From assembly GCA_002308595.1 (NCBI GenBank), contig DBWH01000011.1, forward strand, positions 1 through 40,188: a stretch of DNA of 40,188 bases, given 5' to 3'. The notes under the pieces are model-generated. The model made no database searches and was not told the DNA's origin. It worked only from the letters and a program-made list of their open reading frames with translations. The position numbers and the translations under genes are program-made. The stretch is from Mageeibacillus sp. UBA1243 (GTDB lineage: Bacteria; Bacillota; Clostridia; UBA1212). How positions within the stretch are numbered: position 1 is the first letter of the stretch; the number at the start of each line of letters is the position of its first letter. Below, one piece after another: positions 1 through 6,615 of this stretch.

Positions 1-47
1 TTGTATACCTTGACAGGGGCTGATCACGGTTCGCCTTGGATTATGTT

Positions 48-1409
48 TTATCTTTTCTTCTTTCTCAAAATCACAGCCGCGGAAACCGCAAGGGCAAGGG
101 CGGGTATTGCCGCGACAAAGCCGCCGCAGCCTTTTTTCTTTGAGCCTTCGTTTGATGCAGGCTTTTCTGTCGCATTGGCAGCAGGGTTTTCTGTAGGCTG
201 AGCTGCCTCACCGTCTGTGGGAGCCGGTTCTGTAGCCTCGGGAGTGTTCGTGGGCGTAGGAGTCGGTTCGGGTGTCGGAAGGATCGAGTCGCCGCTTGCC
301 TTGTATGACTCAGCGAAAGCGTTTGCCTCATTGGCGTCAGCGAAGAAGCCAAGGAGATAGAAGTTGTACGTGCAGTCGTTGTCGGTTTTAGCGAAGAAGT
401 CGAATCTGCAGTCGTCAACGTTGCCGGTCCAGTACCTGCTCTTGCTGAAATCGAGCACCACGAACTGAAGGTCGTCCGTTCTCTCGTATGTGTAGATTAT
501 GTTCTTGGATTCAAGATATTCTTTGCTCTCGTCCGTGGCATAGTAGAACGAGCCGATTATATCTTCATCCGAGAGGAGAATCGTGTCATAGTCAAAACTT
601 CCTACGAGAAGTAGCGCCTTGTAAGAGGAGGCGTCAATGCTTCCGAGCCTGTACGAGTCGTCATACGCGATCTGTCCGAACGGAAGTTTCACGTTGGGGT
701 CAAGGCCCGCGGAGACGTCGAACACTGCACAGTTCTTGTCCTCGTCGTAGTCGATCGAGACAACGTGGCTGTTGTAGTTTGAGAAAAGGAAGAAATCTTC
801 AACTTCCTCGTACGAGTTGAATCTCACGATGACGGGCTCACTTGCCGCAACTGCCTCGGGAGTGGGAGTCGGTTCGGATTCGGTTCCCTTCTGAACGAAA
901 TCGAATTCAAGGTCAAAGCCCGTGACGAGGGAAACGGAATAGATGCCGTCAGCCGTGTTGACCAGAACCGATATCGAGCTTCTGCCCTTGACCTCGGACA
1001 CGTCAATGTCAACAATGAATCTTCCGCCGTAGTCCGCTCCGACCATTGCACCGGCCTCGTAGATACCGGGCTCTGTATCGGTGCTGAACTCGTCCTTGAA
1101 GACAGGCGGGTTGTTGTTGATCTGATATCCGAAGCTGTTTACCTCTGCGTCGCACATTGCCCAGCCCCTGACGGTCAGAACACTTGCCTCAGCTTCGATC
1201 TCAAATCCGTTTTGAACCATATAACTCTGGATCTGCACGCCGTCTCCGACCTGCTCACCGTCGCAGAGGAGGGAATCCCAGTGGCCCGTCAGAGCACCGA
1301 CGTACTCAAATCCGTGGTGAACCTCAACATCCTCTTCCGCGCCGACGCTCAGCGAGACACACGGCAATATCATCATAATAACCAGTATGGTTGCGATTAT
1401 CTTTTTCAT
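48..1409 (-). CDS. Secreted, tail-anchored surface protein of unknown function
   Basis: This 453-residue protein is exported and probably held on the cell surface. It begins with a signal peptide (MKK, then a hydrophobic run ending near SVGAEE). Two extracellular regions follow, separated by a Pro/Thr linker near residues 176-188; the second (about 190-380) reads as a beta-rich, possibly carbohydrate-binding module, but I recognise no family. A second Pro/Thr/Glu linker (about 385-425) leads to KKKGCGG, one hydrophobic helix and an RKKKR end. That tail resembles a sorting signal but has no LPXTG. The start is supported by CCTCC at 1415-1419 (GGAGG on the coding strand). It is divergent from the next gene. 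Confidence 0.75.
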   Translation of the reverse strand: MKKIIATILVIMMILPCVSLSVGAEEDVEVHHGFEYVGALTGHWDSLLCDGEQVGDGVQIQSYMVQNGFEIEAEASVLTVRGWAMCDAEVNSFGYQINNNPPVFKDEFSTDTEPGIYEAGAMVGADYGGRFIVDIDVSEVKGRSSISVLVNTADGIYSVSLVTGFDLEFDFVQKGTESEPTPTPEAVAASEPVIVRFNSYEEVEDFFLFSNYNSHVVSIDYDEDKNCAVFDVSAGLDPNVKLPFGQIAYDDSYRLGSIDASSYKALLLVGSFDYDTILLSDEDIIGSFYYATDESKEYLESKNIIYTYERTDDLQFVVLDFSKSRYWTGNVDDCRFDFFAKTDNDCTYNFYLLGFFADANEANAFAESYKASGDSILPTPEPTPTPTNTPEATEPAPTDGEAAQPTENPAANATEKPASNEGSKKKGCGGFVAAIPALALAVSAAVILRKKKR

Positions 1410-1513
1410 ATCAACCTCCGAAATTGCCTATACTGCGGCTTATTTATGTGTCATATTATTGCAAAAAAAGGCCTTTTTTACAAGCCTTTTGAAATTATTT
1501 CGCGTCTTAACGT

Positions 1514-1542
1514 TTGCCCGCAAATCGCAAATGTGGTATCAT
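1514..1542 (+). promoter_or_regulatory. Candidate SigA promoter for the (alpha/alpha)6-barrel gene
   Basis: The -35 box is TTGCCC (1514-1519), followed by a 17-bp spacer and a -10 box TATCAT (1537-1542). The spacer ends in TGG, giving an extended -10. The leader to the gene is about 120 nt and holds two octamer copies, at 1611 and 1654. Confidence 0.6.
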
Positions 1543-1670
1543 TTCATATCGGTTGGGAATGGTATTGGCGGTGTTTTGGAAAATCTGCAAACAGATTGTG
1601 CATCGGAACACGCCAATGCCCTTCACCCTTCAAAAACATACAGTGGCGAATACCGCCAAGGAGATTTATG

Positions 1671-3257
1671 ATGACAAGAAAAGAGCTTGCAGAGCAGGCG
1701 TTTTCGGAGTGCTGCTCAGCCGCTACAACCGTACGCTACGGGGTCAAGCGGGGCCTGCCCTTCTGGAACGTTGAATCCACGCAGTTTATGTACGTGCCCG
1801 CTTTCCATTTCACGGCAGTACGCGGCATCTCCCGCTACCGTTATACGGCGCTCGACGAAAAAGGCGCCGTGCATTCGTTTGAGGCGGGCGACTGCTGCGC
1901 GCTCCTGACGCCTGTCTGGGCAGACCTGCCCGAAGGCGTCGTACGGCTCACCGTCACGGCCCTGAACAGCGACGGCAGCGAGTACGGGCCGTGCGGAGCG
2001 CGCACCTTCTACCGCCTTGCCCCGTTCCCGGAAAAAACGCCTGAGGCGGCCTGCCCCTACAGGGAGAGCGCCGTAAAGGCATACCGCTACGCGATGTCGC
2101 AGGGCTTCATTCAGCACTGGCTTAGGCACGGCGTGCCCGACCCGTACTACGACCTCAACTCCTATCCCAGCAAGATGATCGGTGCGCTTGTCGAGGCCAT
2201 GATTTCATACGCTGAGCTCTGTCCGGAGGAAGCGGCCGACGCGATGAAAGTTGCGGAGAACGCCGCGGACTACCTCATAAGCATCACGCCGAGGGGCAAC
2301 GTTCCCCTTGCCGATTTGCCGCCGACGTATTACCTTGACTTCTGCCCTGACCCGGAGAAATACGGCGTCATCACGTCAAACTGGCACGCGGCGCTGCAGC
2401 ACAACGGCACAATGATGATGATCTACCCGCCGCGCGCCGGCCTCATGTACGTTGCCCTGTACAAGGCAACAGGAAAGCAGCGCTACCTTGACGAGGCCCT
2501 CAACATAGGCCGCTATTTCGTGCGTACGGTTGAGCCGAACGGCAGCTGGTACCTCGTGCGCTCCTGCGCGACAGGCGAGCCTCTGACGCAGAACTACGTA
2601 TCTCCCATTGGCGAGGTCGTGCCCTTTATGATGAAGCTTTACGAGGTCACAGGCGACGAGAGTTTTAAGGAGTGCTGCGGAAAAGCCGTCGGCTATATGA
2701 TGGAGAACCAGCTGCGCACTTACAACTGGGAGGGGCAGTTCGAGGACAGCCCGCTCTCGACGAACTATATGAACCTGACGCACTACGCGCCCGTGGAGCT
2801 TTCGATGTACCTTGCAAAGTACCGCGCGGACGACCCCTCTTCAATCGAACTCGCCAAGGAGCTCATGCGCTTTGCCGAGGACCAGTTTGTTGTCTGGAAA
2901 AAGCCCGCCCCCTGGCGACATCCCACCCCCGACGGCAGCGAGCCCTACGACCCCGCACTGTGGCACACCCCCGCGGGACTTGAGCAGTACGGCTGGTACG
3001 TTCCGATCGACGCCTCCACGGCTTCCATCGCGCGCGGTTTTCTGACCCTCTACGAAGCAGGCTGCGGCGAGCTTTACCTTGCAAAGGCAAAGGCGCTTGC
3101 CGATCAGCTGACCCTCATGCAGGGGCCCGACGGCAGGATCGAGACCCACTGGATGAACGTTGAAGGCGCAAGAAAGAATTTCTGGTTTAACTGTATGTTC
3201 GAAAGCTGCCGCCTGCTTGCGACAATGTCAAAGTACGAGGACGTTAAATTCGACTGA
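1671..3257 (+). CDS. Six-hairpin (alpha/alpha)6-barrel glycosidase-like protein
   Basis: This is a cytoplasmic protein of about 528 residues with no signal peptide. The first ~110 residues look like a small beta domain. The rest is a series of helical hairpins rich in Trp and Tyr, with phrases such as SNWHAALQHNG and GLMYVALYKATGKQRYLDEA, typical of the six-hairpin toroid of GH88/GH105-type and related sugar-active enzymes. I infer a role in carbohydrate breakdown; family and substrate are not determined. Two in-frame ATGs (1668, 1671) follow AAGGAG at 1658-1663; the second has the better spacing (7 nt). The open frame continues upstream to 1212 but has no ribosome site there. The Shine-Dalgarno sequence overlaps an octamer copy. 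Confidence 0.7.
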   Translation: MTRKELAEQAFSECCSAATTVRYGVKRGLPFWNVESTQFMYVPAFHFTAVRGISRYRYTALDEKGAVHSFEAGDCCALLTPVWADLPEGVVRLTVTALNSDGSEYGPCGARTFYRLAPFPEKTPEAACPYRESAVKAYRYAMSQGFIQHWLRHGVPDPYYDLNSYPSKMIGALVEAMISYAELCPEEAADAMKVAENAADYLISITPRGNVPLADLPPTYYLDFCPDPEKYGVITSNWHAALQHNGTMMMIYPPRAGLMYVALYKATGKQRYLDEALNIGRYFVRTVEPNGSWYLVRSCATGEPLTQNYVSPIGEVVPFMMKLYEVTGDESFKECCGKAVGYMMENQLRTYNWEGQFEDSPLSTNYMNLTHYAPVELSMYLAKYRADDPSSIELAKELMRFAEDQFVVWKKPAPWRHPTPDGSEPYDPALWHTPAGLEQYGWYVPIDASTASIARGFLTLYEAGCGELYLAKAKALADQLTLMQGPDGRIETHWMNVEGARKNFWFNCMFESCRLLATMSKYEDVKFD

Positions 3258-3290
3258 AAAAGCAAGGTGCCCGAGCACGCAAGCAGCAAG

Positions 3291-3324
3291 GCGGGCCCGA
3301 AAAAGGTTTTCTTTTTGGGCTCGC
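3291..3324 (+). terminator. Possible terminator hairpin after the barrel gene
   Basis: GCGGGCCCGAAAAA pairs with CTTTTTGGGCTCGC around a short loop, with one mismatch and one bulge. The T run is within the right arm, not after it, so termination strength is uncertain. Confidence 0.4.
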
Positions 3325-3478
3325 AATATGATAGAATACGAATTGGCGGTTTCATCGAGAAAATGCGAATGAAACGAACCCGCGCCGAAAGCCTGCTTCA
3401 CGCGGCTTTGAAACTTTGAGATTTTGAAAACCCGAAACATACAGGCATCGCGCCCTGCGGTTTTAAGAACGGAACGAA

Positions 3479-4570
3479 ATGAAAGTACTGAAAACCATCA
3501 AGAAATATTTCTTCTATTGCGGAATCGACAGAGACGAATTCAAGGCAATTAAGAAAGACATGTACGTTTCGAATTTTAAGGTTTGGCGAATTCTCCACCT
3601 GTTCATGGCGGCGTTTTTCACCTTCTTCGTTATCGAATCGTGCTTAGACCCGTTCTTCACGATAAACCTTCCTTTTTATCTGGCTCTTCTGGTTTACTCG
3701 GTTGCCGCGTCCGTGCTCTTCTTCGTCTTGAAGAAAGATTCGCTCATCGCGCAGCTTTTGATATACCTTTCGATATCCCTTCTGTTCCTGGTCAGCGCCA
3801 TCGTTTCGCAAAACCATCCGGAGGCACCTGCGACCGCGTTCATAGTGCTTCTCATCGTGACACCGATGTTCATGATCGACAAACCCATCTTTATGTCGAT
3901 TGAGCTCATTGCCGCGTCGTCTATATTCCTCGTCTGGATGTACAACGTGAAAGAATACAGTGTCTGGCATTTCGACATTCTCAACATCATTTTCTACACA
4001 GTCGTAGGCCTCTTCCTGCACGTTGTCGCCAATTCGATCCGCATCAGGGAGTTCGTCCTCACAAGAAAGATCAGCATCCAGAAGGACACCGATGACCTCA
4101 CGGGCATCAAAAACAAAGGCGCCGTCACAAGAGAGATCAACAGGTTCCTTGCCGATGAAAGTTCTGACAAGGGCATGCTTTTTCTTCTTGACGTTGACCG
4201 CTTTAAGTCGATAAACGACACTTACGGGCACGACGTAGGCGACAGTGTTATCCGTCAGCTTGGCGAGTTCCTCGCGCAAAAGTTCACCTCAAACGAGATT
4301 GTGGGACGTTTCGGCGGAGACGAATTCCTGATATTCGTCAAGGACTCCGACAGCCGTGAAAAAGCATCCGAAACCGCCAAGGAGATCATCGCAGGCGCCT
4401 CAGACTACATCGAGCTTCCCGACAAGGACCGCAGGATCAGTCTGAGCATCGGCATCGCTATCTACAACGGCGTTGAAACCAACTATTCGGAGATCTTCAA
4501 GAAAGCCGACACGGCTCTTTACGAAACCAAGGCGGACCGTCAGAAAGGCTTCCACTTCTACGGCGGCTGA
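3479..4570 (+). CDS. Membrane-bound diguanylate cyclase (GGDEF)
   Basis: This 363-residue protein makes cyclic di-GMP from two GTP. A short cytosolic N-terminus is followed by about six hydrophobic helices (roughly residues 38-190) that probably sense a signal. The GGDEF domain begins at DTDDLTGIKNK and has an intact RFGGDEF active site at residues 279-283. The RxxD inhibitory site expected just upstream is absent (TSNE instead), so product inhibition through that site is not expected. The membrane module resembles that of the convergent EAL gene next door (a shared ITP segment and similar N-terminal and last helices), suggesting an opposed synthase/phosphodiesterase pair. The start has only a weak ribosome site. 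Confidence 0.9.
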   Translation: MKVLKTIKKYFFYCGIDRDEFKAIKKDMYVSNFKVWRILHLFMAAFFTFFVIESCLDPFFTINLPFYLALLVYSVAASVLFFVLKKDSLIAQLLIYLSISLLFLVSAIVSQNHPEAPATAFIVLLIVTPMFMIDKPIFMSIELIAASSIFLVWMYNVKEYSVWHFDILNIIFYTVVGLFLHVVANSIRIREFVLTRKISIQKDTDDLTGIKNKGAVTREINRFLADESSDKGMLFLLDVDRFKSINDTYGHDVGDSVIRQLGEFLAQKFTSNEIVGRFGGDEFLIFVKDSDSREKASETAKEIIAGASDYIELPDKDRRISLSIGIAIYNGVETNYSEIFKKADTALYETKADRQKGFHFYGG

Positions 4571-4642
4571 AACCCGGGCTGAAGCAGCCCCGGATAAAAC
4601 ACAAGCGCCGCAAGTTCAGATAATAAGCGATAATATGCATCA

Positions 4643-4687
4643 AAAAAGAGATCGCTCACGTCGCAGTGAATGATCTCTCTTTTTTAC
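4643..4687. terminator. Bidirectional terminator between GGDEF and EAL genes
   Basis: AGAGATC (4648-4654) pairs with GATCTCT (4673-4679), with further pairing of TCAC and GTGA inside. An A run precedes the stem and a T run follows it, so it can stop both convergent genes. Confidence 0.85.
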
Positions 4688-4729
4688 TTGTTAAGCTGTT
4701 TTCCTCAGATGAAAAGATTATAAATGATT

Positions 4730-6181
4730 TCAGCGGAAGGATTTTGAGGAAGCCGAGATTGCCTCCATCTCGGGAACGGGCTTTGAGAACAGGAAACCCT
4801 GCAGGTATTCGACCTTGGCGTTTTCGAGCTTTTTCCTCTGCTCCTCGGTTTCTACACCCTCCGCAACGATCTTCATATCGAGGTCGTGGATCATCGAAAT
4901 GATGTGGTGGAGAACCTTGTCGCCCTTTTCGTTGTTGTCGGCGCCCCAGACGATTGACTTGTCGATTTTGATGAGGTCGAACGGGAACTCGGTTATGATG
5001 GAGTCATTGGCGAATCCGGTGCCGTAATCGTCAAGAGCAAACGAGAAGCCCCTTTCTCTCAGAGTTCTGATGACCTTGCCGATGTTGGACGAAGTGGAAA
5101 GCATCGCCGATTCCGTAATCTCAAGGCAGAACTGCTGCGAAGTGACGTTATACTTTTTCATGATCATATCCCACCTGTCCGGCAGCTCCTCGTCGGCGCA
5201 CTGGAGGACGGAAAGATTGACCTCGACCTTGGTGAAAGCGTACTGATTCCCGCGGTGCCTGTCAAGAAAACTGCAGACCTCTTCAAACACGAAATCGCCG
5301 ATCTCTTTTATAAGTCCGTTCTTTTCCGCCAATGGGATAAACTTGTCCGGTGTCACGAGCCCGAGGATCGGATCGTCAAGCCTTACGAGGGCCTCCGCCG
5401 TTAAGATGCAGTTCATATTGGTGTCATATATCGGCTGGTAGTAAACCCTAAGGCTGCGGTTTCTCACCGCGTTTTTAAGAGCCACGAGTATCTTTGACTC
5501 GTACCAGCTCTCCATCTCAACCAGCCTCTTCGCTGAGCCTTCGAAAATGAAGCGCTTCATGCGCGCCTTGTTGCAGAAGTGTCCCACGAACAAACCGGCA
5601 ATGGAGAATATGATAAGATTCTCAAGACCCCAGCGGAAAACATCGTTAATAATTACGTTTTTCGCTACGATTGCATATCCGAGAACGACGCCTGTATCCA
5701 CCGCGAAGTTCGTTATTGTCCTGTTAACGAAGCAGACAGGGGTAATGATAACGAGCGCTATCATAGTAACCGTCCTTACGTCAGGCTGGCAGATTGCAAT
5801 TCCGATACCTGCCGCAAGATGGCTGAGCGAGAAGAAAAACATCGAAAATGTGAGAAGCGCGGGGACCCGCTTGATCACAAAATGACCGAGAATATAGGTA
5901 ATAAAGCACACGCCGAGAGCCGAGGCGTAAACGAAACGGCACAGCTGGAATGAGTCCTTGCTGAACGAAAGAATCAGGCTCATCAGCCAGAACACCGAAC
6001 AACCGATGGACCAGGAGACGAGATATTGGCGGTTGTCGTTAGCCACCATACCTCTGACATTCCGGAAGTCTTCATCGCTCAGTCCGAAGTTGAAGAGTTC
6101 ATTCTTTATTCGTTTGAAAAAGCTCTTTATACGCTTCAAAGTGAATCCTTTCGGCCGTGTTTCAGCCATATTCAAGTGCAT
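4730..6181 (-). CDS. Membrane-bound EAL cyclic-di-GMP phosphodiesterase
   Basis: This 483-residue protein should hydrolyse cyclic di-GMP to pGpG. Five or six hydrophobic helices fill residues 40-200 or so and resemble those of the convergent GGDEF protein. The EAL domain occupies roughly 235-475. All usual catalytic elements are visible: EALVR (263-267), VNLS, LEITES, DDYGTG, IKIDKS, AEGVET and LQGFLFSKP. There is no GGDEF domain, so this is a pure phosphodiesterase arm. Two starts are possible (MHLN, and MAET four codons later); neither has a strong ribosome site, and the longer one is listed. Confidence 0.9.
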   Translation of the reverse strand: MHLNMAETRPKGFTLKRIKSFFKRIKNELFNFGLSDEDFRNVRGMVANDNRQYLVSWSIGCSVFWLMSLILSFSKDSFQLCRFVYASALGVCFITYILGHFVIKRVPALLTFSMFFFSLSHLAAGIGIAICQPDVRTVTMIALVIITPVCFVNRTITNFAVDTGVVLGYAIVAKNVIINDVFRWGLENLIIFSIAGLFVGHFCNKARMKRFIFEGSAKRLVEMESWYESKILVALKNAVRNRSLRVYYQPIYDTNMNCILTAEALVRLDDPILGLVTPDKFIPLAEKNGLIKEIGDFVFEEVCSFLDRHRGNQYAFTKVEVNLSVLQCADEELPDRWDMIMKKYNVTSQQFCLEITESAMLSTSSNIGKVIRTLRERGFSFALDDYGTGFANDSIITEFPFDLIKIDKSIVWGADNNEKGDKVLHHIISMIHDLDMKIVAEGVETEEQRKKLENAKVEYLQGFLFSKPVPEMEAISASSKSFR

Positions 6182-6215
6182 ATTTCAGCCTGTTCAAAAT
6201 TTTGAGTCACTTTGA

Positions 6216-6244
6216 ATTATAACCAAACGAAAACAACAAATCAA
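6216..6244 (-). promoter_or_regulatory. SigA-type promoter for the EAL gene
   Basis: On the minus strand TTGATT (6244-6239), a 17-bp spacer and TATAAT (6221-6216) lie about 35 bp before the start codon. Confidence 0.7.
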
Positions 6245-6615
6245 CAATTTTTACTATTTTTGCAGAATAACGCGCAATTTCGGCCGGAAAACGGTGTTTT
6301 CGGGGCCTAACGAGGCAAAAAAAACGGCGGCCGTTTGAGACGGGCGCCTTGGCGGTATCGGTATCAGTGCATCTTTTGTGTGTTTACTTGACTTTTTAGA
6401 CCGAAAAGCGAGACGAACATTTTAAAACCGGAGAGTTGATGAAAAAATTATTTCAATGAGCTGCCATCTCATTTGTTCCATCTTCCGGTACCGCCAACGC
6501 GTCCTACCACAAGAATTATCAGAAGCGATTGTATTTTAGCACGTCAGCAACAATTTTTTTGTCACAAAACGTTTCATCGCTTTTGAGGGGCAGGCGCCTT
6601 GGCGGCAACCATGTT
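6245..6615. other. Intergenic region with repeated GGCGCCTTGGCGG and no clear gene
   Basis: The 13-mer GGCGCCTTGGCGG occurs twice in the same orientation, at 6343-6355 and 6593-6605, each containing an octamer copy. Between them two overlapping tiny frames follow a GGAGAG on the plus strand (MKKLFQ, then a 27-codon frame). I do not consider them supported genes. Confidence 0.5.
6316..6336 (-). terminator. Terminator for the PAS/EAL gene
   Basis: On the minus strand AAACGG and CCGTTT pair around a 3-nt loop and run into a T tract (A run at 6317-6324 on the plus strand). It lies about 280 bp past the stop codon. Confidence 0.55.

Noticed and set aside
1212..1670. N-terminal extension of the barrel protein
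   Set aside because: The frame is open but overlaps the divergent gene and its promoter; the ribosome site and family-like sequence start at 1671.
6440..6535. Two tiny overlapping frames (MKKLFQ and a 27-codon frame)
   Set aside because: Only a modest GGAGAG supports the first, and neither product looks like a real peptide; no conservation evidence is available.
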